64,000 nt of DNA. Origin: JACXTP01 sp963789555. Its GTDB lineage: Archaea > Thermoplasmatota > Thermoplasmata > Methanomassiliicoccales > UBA472. The DNA lies in assembly GCA_963789555.1 (NCBI GenBank), contig CAWBKY010000004.1, positions 62,001-126,000 on the forward strand. The letters are read 5' to 3'. Shown here piece by piece: positions 27,055-37,862 of this stretch. Under the pieces are notes generated by a model. It was not told where the DNA came from. It worked only from the letters and a program-made list of their open reading frames with translations, and did no database searches. Every line of letters starts with the position of its first letter. Positions within the stretch are counted from its first letter, which is position 1. A program made the translations under genes and the position numbers.

Positions 27055-28022
27055 TCATCGAACTTTCACAACGATCTTTCCTTTGACATTGCCTTCCGCA
27101 TAATATCGGAAGGCATCGGCAACCTCGCTGAGCGGGTATCGCCTGTCGATGACCGGTACGACCTTACCGGCTTCGATGAGGTCGCCGATCGTGGTCAGGT
27201 CATGAGGATCCGGTTTGTACAGTAGAACCGTGACCTTCCTGCTCCCGAGGGCCCATGAGCCAAGGAGCAGGGACTCAAGGACCGCACCTCCAGAACCTCC
27301 GACGAGAACATAGATGCCATGGGGGGCCAGAGCGCGCTTGTAATCGAAGATGGGGTGATGGGACGCGACATCGACGATCAGGTCATATTCCTGCCCCCTC
27401 TTGGTGAAATCCTCTTTGGTATAATCGATCACGTGGTCCGAACCGATGGAGAGCAACATGTCCAATTTCTCGGCCCGGTCCACGCCTGTGACCTCCGCCC
27501 CGAACGATTTGGCGATCTGGACCGCGAACGTGCCCACGCCGCCCCCCGCACCGTTTATCAGAACCCGGTGTCCAGACCGGATCTTTCCTTTGTCTCGAAG
27601 GCTCTGAAGGGCGAGCATCGCCGCCTGAGGCACTGCCGCTGCCTGCTCGAAGGACAAGCTGGCCTTCTTTAATGAAAATGATGTTTCTCTGGCACAGACG
27701 AACTCAGCGAAACCTCCCCAGCCGTCCCGCGAGATGTCTCCGAACACCTCATCTCCTGGGCGGAATCGTGTGACCTTTCTTGCCCACATCTTCCACAATT
27801 CCCGCCACATCGCATCCGAGTATCTTGTACGGGGGTTTCAGACGACCCCCCAGGTTGATACGGGCTCGGCCGTTCATGAGCTCCCAGTCCCAAGAATTTA
27901 TGGACGACGCATGGACCCTGACCAAGACCTCATCGTCCTCAGGGCTCGGTCCTCTCCACATCCTGGAGCTGTAGCACTTCTGGAGGTCCATATTTGGTCC
28001 ATACGGCCGCTTTCATCTTCAT
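27055..28022 (-). CDS. Zinc-independent alcohol dehydrogenase / quinone oxidoreductase, two frameshifts
   Basis: Medium-chain reductase of the QOR type. The N-terminus MKAAVWTKYGPPEVLQLQDV is in one frame, RPSPEDDEVLVRVHASSINS in a second, and GDEVFGDI plus the NADP-binding GAGGGVGTFAVQIAK in a third. One extra base near 27948-27950 and one near 27776-27780 explain both breaks. No structural-zinc Cys cluster. It ends KGKIVVKVR as usual. Start ATG 28022 or 28016. Substrate unknown. Confidence 0.8.
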
Positions 28023-28137
28023 CCCCCTTTCAGAACAATTTAGATCCAACGAATTGGCTGTATATCACTAAAGGGTGTGGCGGTCTGCCTGGTACTGGCA
28101 TTTAAATTACCAGGCAATCGCCAATTGGTCATCGATC

Positions 28138-29546
28138 CTATAATCCAGGCTTGGCCTCGATCCTCCCCGATTCGATGGCCTCCAGCATAGCCTGATGGTC
28201 CTTGGCGGTCTGGACCGCGTAGCTCCTGGCGAAATCTGCCATGGCATAGTCGAAGGCATCCCCTTTCCCGAGATATCCGGCGATCAGGGCTGGGTCCCCC
28301 GACCTTCCGTGGGCCTTTGCCAGGACGAGCGCGCATGCATCACATAGGCATTGGCCATCTCGAATCGGTTGGTTCTCGATGACGGCGCTTAGCTTCATGT
28401 CCTTCAGCTGCCTAACATAATAAGTCCCGTCCCTTATGTTTGGTCCAGCCGAGGAACATGTCGCTGGCCGATTGCATGATCTTCTGGCCCACCACCACCC
28501 GTTGACCATTGTTCCTAAATTTACTTTTCTTGACGTATGGTTCGAGAACGGAGTCCCTCGCCTCTTTGATCTGCAGCAACAACGGATCGTTCTCCCTAGC
28601 CTCCAGCAACATGAAGACGCAACGGGTCCCGACACTTCCGACACCGACCACTTTCCGAGCCACGTCTGCGAAATTGTATCGGTCCAGAATGACCTGCGTG
28701 TTGTATGGCATGGATATCACGGTAGTCGTTCAGGACCTCGACCATGTCTTCATTAATTTCGGGATATGTACACGTGCATGACAAGGGGCGGATCGTCAAC
28801 GATCTTGCTCTTACCCACCGATCGCCTCCGTTATCTTGGGGAAGACGTATTCGTGGACCCTTTTTCTGGCCGCCTCGTTCGCCGCCTTGAACCGCTTTTT
28901 CACCTCCGGGTCCTTCGCTGCCTCGATCAATGGTATCGATATCGAACTGGAAGTACCAAATGTCCAATGCTTTCATGCCGGCCATGCGTCTCATCGCCCT
29001 CCTATAGGCATTGGCACAGACCACTGATAGATCATAGGCTTCCTTTGCCGACTTCCCACTCTGGGTATAACCAACATAAATGCTGGCGACCAATCTTTTT
29101 ATGTCCCATTCCCATGGACCAGGGATGGTCTCATCGAAGTCGTTCACGTCGAAGATCAGGTTCCGTTCTGGCGTTGCGAATAGACCGAAGTTGCTGAGAT
29201 GGCAATCCCCGCACGCCTGGACCGTCAGACCAGTGGTGGGGGTGTGGGAGAGGTCATATGCCATGACGGCGGCGGAACCTCTTAGGAATGTGAACGGGCT
29301 CACCATCATCCTTCCATGACGGATGGGTATGAGGTCCTCAAGCCTTCCTTCGTTGGATTCGATTATGATTTCGATAGGGTCGCGTCTATTCGTCGGCGGG
29401 GTCCAATCTCCTAGGTCCTCACGAAGGACGTTCTCCCTCAATCGCTTGCCCATCTCCAATTTCTTTTCCACCGATTCGGTGATCTCTGATTTGTACTTGG
29501 CCTCCTCTATAAATGCTGGTTCAAGCTCGTATGGTTTGAATACCAT
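28138..29546 (-). pseudogene. DUF2252 family protein, multiple frameshifts
   Basis: The N-terminal part is clear DUF2252: RHGRMMVSPFTFLRGSAAVM, then CGDCHLSNFG, FDVNDFDETIPGPWEWDIKR. The rest continues in other frames (KDPEVKKRFKAANEA; YNTQVILDRYNFADVARKVV; VRQLKDMKLSAVIENQPIRD; then GDPALIAGYLGKGDAFDYA to the end). At least five shifts occur between about 28940 and 28430. The family has a protein-kinase-like fold and unknown role. A ribosome site GGGGAGG and a TATA box at 29594-29606 precede ATG 29546, so the promoter looks intact. Confidence 0.75.
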
Positions 29547-29749
29547 GATAATTCAGCCTCCCCTACCCGGATGATTGGAATATTTGACATCAGACTATAT
29601 AATAACAAGTCCAGTAAGGATGCTGGAGTTAGCCTGAGCAAAATATACCAGAGCATTAGGACGATAAATGTGGAATTTACAGATCGATTAAAGGAATTTC
29701 CTAGACTGAACCGCCCCCATTTGACGGAAGGTGGCACATGGAGACGGTC

Positions 29750-32700
29750 TCAGCTCACCTTCCTGCCGCAATTACCGCAGAACTCCTCGCCCGCCCTCTC
29801 CCCGCACCAGGGGCAATATTTGATGACCTCGGCGGGCGGTGGGATCGGAGCCACCGGCATCGGAGGAGGGACAGGTTCCGCAGGCTTCGGAGGCATGGGA
29901 GCCATGGGAGCGGTCGGCTTTTTCCTTCTCACCATGAAGATCGCTGCCAGCAAAACCACGACGATGGCCGCCACCACTGCCAATATGATCGTCAGGTCAA
30001 GCCCGCCAGTGCCATCTGAGGAGCTGGCTTTCGGCGTGGCATGTTCCACCTCCGTCTCCGGCCCGGTCCCGGCGGCATTGTGCGCGGCCACCGCAAAGGA
30101 GTATTCGACCCCATTGGTCAGGCCGACCATCTCGGTGGTCAGTGCGGTCGAGTGCTTGACGTCCACGCCATTGCTGTAGATTATGTAATAATCAATGCCA
30201 GTGCCACCACTGGCAGGCGGTCCCCAGCTTATCGTCACCTTGGAATCGCCAGCGGTCAGCTTCAAGCAGGGTCGGTACGCCAGGAAGCACCATGTCCGTA
30301 CTTGGTGTCGCTTCGATCGTGGGAGTGGTCGGGCCGACACCAAGCGAGTTGTGCGCGGCCACAGCGAAGGTGTAAGCGACCCCGTTCGTCAGCCCGTCAT
30401 GTCTAACGAGGTGGCGACCAGGATGGGCCACGTCCAAGCCGTCCTTGAACACGATATAGTAATCGACCGGGGCACCCCCATCATCGTTCGGCGCAGACCA
30501 AGAGAGGAAGACATGACCATCACCGGGAATGGCGGTGAGGGTGAGAGGCTCTGAGGGCGCGGTGAACGAACCCAATTTAATGAGGAAGATGTCCTCATCT
30601 CCTCCGTTGGACGCCTGGAACGGGTTGGTGATGGTAGGGAAGTCCAGCGAATAGGTGCCACCAGTGACGTAGGCATTGCCCGAGGCATCGAGAGCGATGC
30701 TCAGGCCATAATCGCTATCGCTGCCCCCGATGTACGTCGAATGGATCAGCATATTACCTACGGTGTTCAGCTTAAGGACGAATGCGTCATAGTACCCCGC
30801 ATTCACCGCCTGCATCGGACTGGCCACGGGAAATCGGTAGAATAGGTGTAGCCCACGACATTGGCGTTCCCGCCCTCATCCACGGCGATATGGTATCCGA
30901 TGTCGACATCGTCACCTCCGATGAAGGTCGAATAGATGAGCGTCCTTCCAGCAGAATCTATCTTCAGGACGAATGCGTCCGAGAGATTCCCCCTTTTCCT
31001 ATCTGGAAATTGATGGAGGTCGGGAAGTCGGTGGAATTGGTGTCGCCGGTCACATAGGCGTTGCCGAAATCGTCGAGATCGATGCCATTGCCATTGTCCT
31101 CCCCGCTCCCTCCGATGTACGTGGAGAAGATCAGGACGCTGCCAGCGACATTTAGCTTCAGCACGAAGGCATCATAGTCGCCACCATTGGCAGCCTGGAG
31201 AGGGTTGGCCGTGAAGAAGTCGGTGGAATTGGTGTCGCCGGTGACATAGGCGTTGCCCATGTCGTCGACGGCGATATCCATCCCTTCGTCGTCCAAACCC
31301 CCTCCGATGAAGGTCGAGTAGATGAAAGCGTTCCCGGCCGCATTGAGCTTCAGGACGAAGATGTCGCAACCTCCTGAGTTGTTCCGATCAACGGGCTCGC
31401 GGTGGGGAATTCGAGCGAGTATGTGCCACCAGTGATGTAGGCGTTCCCAGCGTCATCGATGGCGATGCCGAGCGCGAAATCGGTGTCCCCCCCTCCAACA
31501 TATGTCGAGTACACCAGGGCGTTCCCCGCTAGGATTGAGTTTGAGGGCGAAAGCGTCATAGAATCCCCCGTTGGACGCCTGGAGAGGGCTGGAGGTGGGG
31601 AAGTCCTGGGAATAGGTGTAGCCCGTGACGTAGGCGTTGCCGCAGCCGTCGACGGCGATGTCGATGCCTTGGTCATCCCAGCTGCCACCGACATAGGTGG
31701 AGTAGATGAGGGTGTTCCCGGACGGGTCGAGCTTGAGGATGAACACGTCCGCCTCGCCCTCATAGTTCGATTGGAACGAGCCTGATGAGATGGGGAAGTT
31801 GGGGGAATAGGTTTGTCCAGCGATGTAGACGTTGCCGTTGGCATCGAGGGCGATGGCTCTCGCCTTGCTCCTCGATCACTACCTCCCGCGTACGTCGAGT
31901 ACAATGTTGCGCTTCCCTTCAGATCGAACTTCAGGATGAAACCGTCGCAATCGCCCGAATTGCCTGGTTGGAAGGCGTTGAAGGTAGGGAAATCGGTGGA
32001 GTAGGTGCCCCCGCAGAGGTAGACGTTGCCATTGGGGTCCAGGGCGATGTCGTATGCGGCGTCGGTGTCCATCCCTCCGAAGTAGGTCGATAGCAAGAGG
32101 ACCTTGCCTGTCGGATCGAGCTTGAACACATAGGCGTCACAGAGATCGCCACCATAGGACGATTGGAAAGGGTTGAGGATGGGAAGGTCGGTGGAACTGG
32201 TGTATCCTGTGACATAAGCACCGCCCATCGCGTCCAAGGCGATCCCCATGCCCACTTCATCATTGCTTCCTCCAAAGTACGTCGAGTAGACGAGGCCATT
32301 CCCCGGAAGGGTTGAGCTTCACCACGAAGGTGTCCCCGCCGCCCGCGCCTATTGTTTGGAACGAGCCAGATGGTGGTGGGGAAGTTGGAGGATTCCGTGT
32401 AACCCACGACGTAGATCTTGCCATCGATGTCGATGGCGATGTCCTGCCCATACGTCGGCGAGGCTCCCTCCGATATAGGTGGAGAAGACGAGGGCGTTTC
32501 CGGAGGGGTTGATCTTGAGGACGAAGGCGTCGCTGCTGCCCGAATTATTGGCCTGGTAAGGGTATTTCGTGGGGAAGTTGTGGAGTAGGACGACCCGGTG
32601 ACATAGGCGTTGCCGTCGCCGTCGACCACAATCTGATTCCCGCTAATCGGTATCCCCCCCTCCCAGGTACGTGGAGTATATCGATCGCGTTCCCTGCGAT

Positions 32701-34153
32701 ATTGATCTTGAGGACGAAGGTGTCGTAAGAACCCCCCTTCGCCGCCTGGATGGGACCAGAGGTAGGGAAGTCATTGGATGAGGTATAACCAGTTACGAAT
32801 GCGTTGCCAACGCCGTCCAAGGCCAGGGAGTTGCCCACATCCTCTCCGCTCCCGCCGATGTATGTCGAGTAGGCTATGGCGTTGCCGGCCGGATTGAGCT
32901 TGAACGCGAATGCGTCGTAGTTACCTCCGCCATATATCGCCTGGGCTGGGTTGGAGGTGGGGAAGTTCGTTGAGTTCGTCGTACCAACGACATAGGCATT
33001 TCCGGTGCCGTCTATGGCGATGTCCTGTCCATAATCACCGCCGTTGCCGCCGATGTAGGTCGAGTAGATTAGGGTCTTGCCTTCCGCATCGAACTTGAGG
33101 ACGAAGGCGTCGCTACCCCCTGCAAGGCTCCCTTGGAACGGACTAATTTTTGGGAAATCGACGGATTGGGTTTGTCCGGTCACGTAGACGTTGCCGTCGC
33201 TATCGACGGCGACGCTTTGGCTGAAATCATAATCGCTGCCCCCGAAATAGGTGGAATATACCAATGGATCGATGAGGAGGGCCTTGGACGGATCCCGTCC
33301 CTCTATCTGGAAGGTGAAGAGGTCCTCGACCGCTAGGAACACCGCCCCAAGGTCTTGGCCATTGCCTTCCTGGGAGACCATGAGGCCATCATCGAGGAGG
33401 ATGCCCCGACCCGTGTCGAAGGCGAGGCAGGAAGCATCGGCATGGATGGCCGCCCCTGCGACCTGGACCCTGATGGCGTTCTCTGAGACGTATGGACCCA
33501 CGGCGAACTCATATTTCAGGCCGCTTGCATCGAACCGATAGACCAGATCGATGCCCGGCCAAATGTCATGATATACTATGGAACCGAAGTTCCTGGCCCC
33601 TGAAACCCATGCGCTCTCATCCCCGATGAAGTAATTGGTGTAGTGTGGCCGAAGCTCCTTTCCTTCGGGACATATGCTCTCAGAGCCTGGGAAGGTCAGC
33701 ATGACCAGGTCGGAACCTCTGATGTTCCCTGCCTCATATAGTTCCAGGCAGTATTGCACCTTCGAATCGTAGAAGAAGGCTGTCCCGAACTCCGTTACCG
33801 CGACGAACCTTACATCCCGGTCGAACTGACCCTTGTTCTCGATGAAGAAATGCATGGCGTCGTTATAGCCAGGGGTGCCAGTACACTGACCCGTCTAGTT
33901 CCGTGCCCGCCGGACCCGTTCTGTCCAGGCCGGCCCGGTCGAGTGGAGAATCGTCCGGCACACCTCGGGCGGCGACGGCTATGGAAAATACCAGAGAAGA
34001 GCCGATCAAGAGAAGGGAGAGGAAAAGTGTTAGGATGACGATGTATCCATCCCTCCTCCTTCCATGCCCACGCGGTCCATCTTCCCATGAAGTTGCGCTT
34101 CGCGCTCCGGTCATCGCCGTCATTGGACGCATCATCAATGACGCTCGGCCCAT
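29750..34153 (-). pseudogene. Giant SBBP beta-propeller/FN3 surface protein, multiple frameshifts
   Basis: Reads as one protein of about 1,450 residues broken into several frames. Order: an N-terminal hydrophobic segment (VILTLFLSLLLIGSSLVFSI), an N-terminal domain opening MHFFIENKGQFDRDVRF, about 14 SBBP repeats of roughly 64 residues (pattern STYIGGSG..D..IA.D..GNAYVTG then DFPT), two fibronectin type III domains (WSAPNDDGGAPVDYYIVFKD and a second), a membrane helix (IILAVVAAIVVVLLAAIFMV), a Pro-rich linker and a C-terminal zinc ribbon (YCPWCGERAGEEFCGNCG). The bulk would lie outside the cell and the ribbon inside. Several one-base shifts between 30250 and 33890 break it. The exact N-terminus is uncertain. 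Confidence 0.75.
30600..33330 (-). repeat. SBBP coding repeats, about 193-bp period
   Basis: Fourteen tandem units spaced 182-198 nt apart, each encoding one propeller blade with a conserved STY/STF strand (near 30735, 30917, 31114, 31305, 31499, 31690, 31888, 32079, 32275, 32472, 32666, 32860, 33053, 33244). Such repeats invite slippage or assembly collapse. Confidence 0.7.
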
Positions 34154-34372
34154 CGACCTTGCTGGGCCTCCCCATATTATCCCACATCTGCCCCCCTCCC
34201 CTCATCATCTGCTCGATCGGTTCCCGTGCATGCATAACCGCGAGGCAAGTGCTCTCCGCACCACTACCTTAGATTCCATTGCCCACGAGAATAGATAAAG
34301 GTTGACCAGGCCTTGTGCTGAGGGCATGACCTCAAGAGGGAGTATGGGCTTGGTAGACGGGCTGGGGAGATC

Positions 34373-35371
34373 TCAACGATACCTTCGCACTGCTTTCAAG
34401 CAGTACTTGTACCTCTTGAAATAGACGACCATCCCCCCGAAGTTTGGGCTGCCTGGGTCGAGGTCCACGGTGAAGGCCACCTCGTCCTGCGCCGTGTTGG
34501 AGAACGGCATCTCCTGAGCGGACGTCAGCGCCCAATAGTTCCTTTTCTGGATGGAAGGGAAGAGCTTTTGCAGGTCCGAGTACCCGAAACCGGCCAGATG
34601 CTTCAGCTCGTCCTTGGTAGGAAGCCGCCAATCGCTGAACCCGCCCAGTCTAAGGTCCTTGCAGTAGGCCATGGATTCGTTGTAGTCTCGGCCTACCTCG
34701 TCCCCTTCCCTCTGCCAAATGAGCTTATACTTAGGGTCCACCACATAACCATCGGAATACGACACCAGGCCTAGATGCTCATTGACCACGCGGTTCGCCG
34801 ACTCGATGGGGTTCCTGGGCTTCCCACATCTCGCACAACTTCCATCGGACGCCTGGAACGGTTGACCGCAATCCCGGCAGAACTTCGGCAGGGCGGGGGG
34901 CGGTGATGGGATGGCCGCTACGGCGGCAACAGCAGCGACAGTTCCTGCCGCTATGTCCATGTGCTTCAGAGCCTCCCCGATGCGGTTCGCCGCCAGCTCC
35001 ACGCTGTTCATGTCGACCTCGATGGATGTACGGGTCCCTATGATCTGCCTCCACAATGGTCGACGGTTCTGGAACTCAGGGTGAGAAACGCCATGCCTCA
35101 CCGGGATTATGGTCTTGGACTCCTCATGGGCCCGCTCCAGCTCCAGGTCCACCTGGTGCGAGGCCAAGGAATCCTTGGTGATGAGGAGGAGGAAAGCCTT
35201 GCACTTACCTACCGCGTTCCCCGTTTGCTCAAGATACGAAATACCGGGCAGAGTGTCCCGCTCATAGTACCATGTGGAATATCCCTTCTTCTCCAACCTA
35301 TCGGCTAGAGCGAGGGCTAGAGGTGCATCCTCCTCGACATGGCTTATGAAGACATGAAGCTCCTCTCCCAT
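34373..35371 (-). CDS. TIR domain-zinc ribbon-DUF1566 protein
   Basis: 332 aa, no membrane segment. Residues 4-135 form a TIR domain: LHVFISHVEEDAPLALALAD, W34 in the GYSTWYYERD loop, and SHQVDLELERA with Glu77 in the position of the NADase catalytic Glu. An Ala-rich linker leads to a zinc ribbon at 165-183 (CRDCG, CARCG). Residues 205-330 are DUF1566 (C-type-lectin/FGE-like): DPKYKLIWQ, LGGFSDWRLPTKDEL, NYWALTSAQ, YKYCLKAVRR. TATA at 35392-35404 suggests a leaderless message. Next to the RyR channel gene upstream on the same strand. Likely an NAD-cleaving sensor or toxin; untested. Confidence 0.85.
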   Translation of the reverse strand: MGEELHVFISHVEEDAPLALALADRLEKKGYSTWYYERDTLPGISYLEQTGNAVGKCKAFLLLITKDSLASHQVDLELERAHEESKTIIPVRHGVSHPEFQNRRPLWRQIIGTRTSIEVDMNSVELAANRIGEALKHMDIAAGTVAAVAAVAAIPSPPPALPKFCRDCGQPFQASDGSCARCGKPRNPIESANRVVNEHLGLVSYSDGYVVDPKYKLIWQREGDEVGRDYNESMAYCKDLRLGGFSDWRLPTKDELKHLAGFGYSDLQKLFPSIQKRNYWALTSAQEMPFSNTAQDEVAFTVDLDPGSPNFGGMVVYFKRYKYCLKAVRRYR

Positions 35372-35391
35372 AGATTGAAAAATACTCGTTA

Positions 35392-35404
35392 GGGATAATA
35401 ATGG
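35392..35404 (-). promoter_or_regulatory. TATA box of the TIR gene
   Basis: CCATTATTATCCC on the minus strand, centre near 35398, about 27 nt before ATG 35371. The surrounding 35375-35410 resembles 38208-38245, downstream of the second RyR gene. Confidence 0.45.
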
Positions 35405-35452
35405 CTTCCATAGATGGAGCTAAGACTACCATACATAAGATGTGGTCCGATC

Positions 35453-37717
35453 TCATGAGTCCATGGCCCCCCTTTCACCTAGGGAGGAACGGCACCTCCA
35501 ACTCGCTCTGCGGTCGAAGGCCATCATCATCGCCTCCCTATCCACTTCCATCAGTTCCCTAGCATCCTTATAACGGAATATCGCCAGGTCCACTGTGGAA
35601 AGGATCCTGGGCCATGTGGAGGCATCCACTGTGAGAGCATCCTCACCTTCATCCGCCCTCAATGAACGGTATTTTCCATTCGCGATCTCGACCTCTACCG
35701 GGTTTAAAGCGACGAGCTCTTCCTCCAGCGAGGCCCGGCCGGAGATCCCACAGTCGATCCCCCCAAGGCTATCGATTATTGCCTTCGCCTCATCAAGATG
35801 TCGCTTCCTCTCCGGTTCCAGCATCTCCCTCCAGGCGGAAGAGACGTCCATGTCGTGATCTTTTTGCCGAGGGGCCTGGCTCATTTTATCCATCAGTAGA
35901 GCCTTACCGATACTCAGGGTAATGCCCTTCCTCGTGAGCCTGAGGTCCACCCTCGCTAATATCCTTGGGATCTTCGTCACCGTGGCTATGTCCTTATATT
36001 TGGCCTCCGGGGACAGTTCCTGCCAAGGATGGAGGTCGTCATGGACCTTCATCGCATCGTCCCTGACCGCTCCATACCTCCATCCCTTCCTGGTCTTCTC
36101 CTGGCACCATCTGTCATGCTCCATCCTGGAGAGCTTATGGACCTCATAGGGCGTGAGTGAGAAAGGGTTGGAGGCCCAGTCCGTAAGCGCGTCGATCCTG
36201 CAACCGATGGCCTTGGCCTTGGTGATGATGTGGTCGGCCTGAGCGCGGTTGGACTCCCGCAGTTCCTCGCTCAGCTCGTCCCATGATGTCTCGGAAGCCC
36301 GAGTTGGGGTGCCCCGGACCTGCTGCTCTAGGCAGTACTCTTCATGGATGGCCTGACCCAGGACCTCGCGGCTTCCGTGCTGGATCAATGACTTGGTGCA
36401 GGTGCGGTCCCAGAAACCGAACGTAAAGACGTTGCTCAGACCGGCGTTCCTCCCCTCCTCACCTAGGAGGGCCGCCGGTTTCGAGTCCGCGTTCAATCGT
36501 ACTACGATGGGTGCCCCATCATCCCCCAACCGTCTGCGCAGCATGAATGCCAGAGAAAGCCCATCGCTGTCATCGGGAGCACAGATATAAACGTAGGAAG
36601 GAGGCCTGGAGCTAAGCCAATTGAGCTCATCGTCATTGGCCACCTTTATCATGTGAACATCCATGGTGATTGGCTCGAAGATGCACGCACTCTCGAGGTC
36701 GGGATAGCGCGCGCGGATGGACCTTAGCACGGAGTCGACGTCCTTATCCACCAGGACCAGGGAGAGACGTTGATTCGTCGCTTTATAATGAGGCCACCAC
36801 CTCTTCACAGCCCTGACAACCAGACCCTGACCGACGTCATCGAGACCTATGACAAGGACACGTACCGATGGACGAGTTCCAACGCTTCCCTCCTGGAAGG
36901 CTGGAAATTCATTCAAGATGGTCCTGGCACCGTTCTCGAAGATGTTGTAGAACTCAAGCCGCATGGAGGGGTTCCCAGCATTGAATTCGTTGACCCTTAG
37001 GACCTCACAGAGATTGGGGTCCATCACATGGAGGAAGCAGGTGAGGGGGTCGCGCGATCTCCCTTCGACCATCCTTCTGGTCTGGATGGCGACCTCGGCG
37101 TTGGCACTATCTTCCCCCAATGATGGGATGATGAACCGTGCCCGGTCGATACCCGCCCTCCGGAGCACCTTCTCGTCTCCGGCATTCCCATGCACAATAA
37201 GAACTCCGGAATCCCTCAGACCGTCAAGGGACCCGGTGCTCTGGTCCGGCTCGACGACCACGACCTGGTAATCCTCGCTTAGGGTCTTTGCGAATCGGGA
37301 ACCGATCCTGTCGGTACCGCACACAATGACGTGATCTGAGCAGAGCCACAACCTCAGTCTGCGCAATGGTGCTATGAAGGCCCTGGCCAATATCAGCACT
37401 GCCGCCCAATATATGACGATGATTGCGGCCCATCGCGCGACGTCAAGGGCCAATACATAGCCATCCGACCAATCAAGTTCCCCACCTTTGAACCAGAACA
37501 GCTGAAGAGTGTCGTATAACAGGTCCGAGGAGGATACGGTCTCCCCTCTTAATTGGTAATACTGATAGAAGCCCGCATATCCGAGGATTATGGTGAACAA
37601 CCATGCCAACGTAAAGACGTAGATGCCAACATCACCATAGACGGCTCCCGCAACGGATAGGACCTTACGTAGACCATTCCTCGACCATTTCCTCAGGGCA
37701 TCAACTCCTGGTCTCAC
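35453..37717 (-). CDS. RyR-domain channel-like protein with two RCK/TrkA-N domains (copy 1)
   Basis: 754 aa. Two membrane helices (about 30-51 and 92-115) flank a pore-loop-like stretch (DLLYDTLQLFWFKGGELDW) without a TVGYG filter. A TrkA-N domain follows (HVIVCGTDRIGSRFAKTL, 129-), a second from about 284 (VLVIGLDDVGQGL), then a RyR domain at about 475-590 (SRMEHDRWCQEKTRKGWRYG, HPWQELSPEAKYKDI). The last region, 620-735, has no family I recognise. Compared with copy 2, its extreme C-terminus is altered by two small insertions after EAMMMAF. GTG 37717 start, TATA near 37742-37752. Confidence 0.8.
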   Translation of the reverse strand: MRPGVDALRKWSRNGLRKVLSVAGAVYGDVGIYVFTLAWLFTIILGYAGFYQYYQLRGETVSSSDLLYDTLQLFWFKGGELDWSDGYVLALDVARWAAIIVIYWAAVLILARAFIAPLRRLRLWLCSDHVIVCGTDRIGSRFAKTLSEDYQVVVVEPDQSTGSLDGLRDSGVLIVHGNAGDEKVLRRAGIDRARFIIPSLGEDSANAEVAIQTRRMVEGRSRDPLTCFLHVMDPNLCEVLRVNEFNAGNPSMRLEFYNIFENGARTILNEFPAFQEGSVGTRPSVRVLVIGLDDVGQGLVVRAVKRWWPHYKATNQRLSLVLVDKDVDSVLRSIRARYPDLESACIFEPITMDVHMIKVANDDELNWLSSRPPSYVYICAPDDSDGLSLAFMLRRRLGDDGAPIVVRLNADSKPAALLGEEGRNAGLSNVFTFGFWDRTCTKSLIQHGSREVLGQAIHEEYCLEQQVRGTPTRASETSWDELSEELRESNRAQADHIITKAKAIGCRIDALTDWASNPFSLTPYEVHKLSRMEHDRWCQEKTRKGWRYGAVRDDAMKVHDDLHPWQELSPEAKYKDIATVTKIPRILARVDLRLTRKGITLSIGKALLMDKMSQAPRQKDHDMDVSSAWREMLEPERKRHLDEAKAIIDSLGGIDCGISGRASLEEELVALNPVEVEIANGKYRSLRADEGEDALTVDASTWPRILSTVDLAIFRYKDARELMEVDREAMMMAFDRRASWRCRSSLGERGAMDS
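35480..35640. repeat. Near-identical tract shared with 38310-38470
   Basis: About 150 nt at the 3' ends of the two RyR genes are identical except for two small indels (CGCTCTGCGGTCGAAG here, CGCTTGCGGTGAAG there), while the rest of the genes has diverged. This indicates recent gene conversion or recombination. Confidence 0.75.
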
Positions 37718-37862
37718 TATCTGAAGGTATGATATGGTGTCGTGATTATAGTATTTTTACCGAGACGTTCATAATTATTGTTCACTGGCAACTCTTGGTC
37801 GGCGCCTCTGAATTTGATAAAGCCGATGGTCATTATTAGGCGACAGACGTATTATTCGGTCG

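Noticed and set aside
30600..33330. CRISPR array
   Set aside because: The regular repeats encode SBBP blades; unit length and divergence do not fit CRISPR repeats and spacers, and no cas genes are present.
34373..35371. Diversity-generating retroelement target
   Set aside because: DUF1566 is a common target fold, but no reverse transcriptase or template repeat is visible here.
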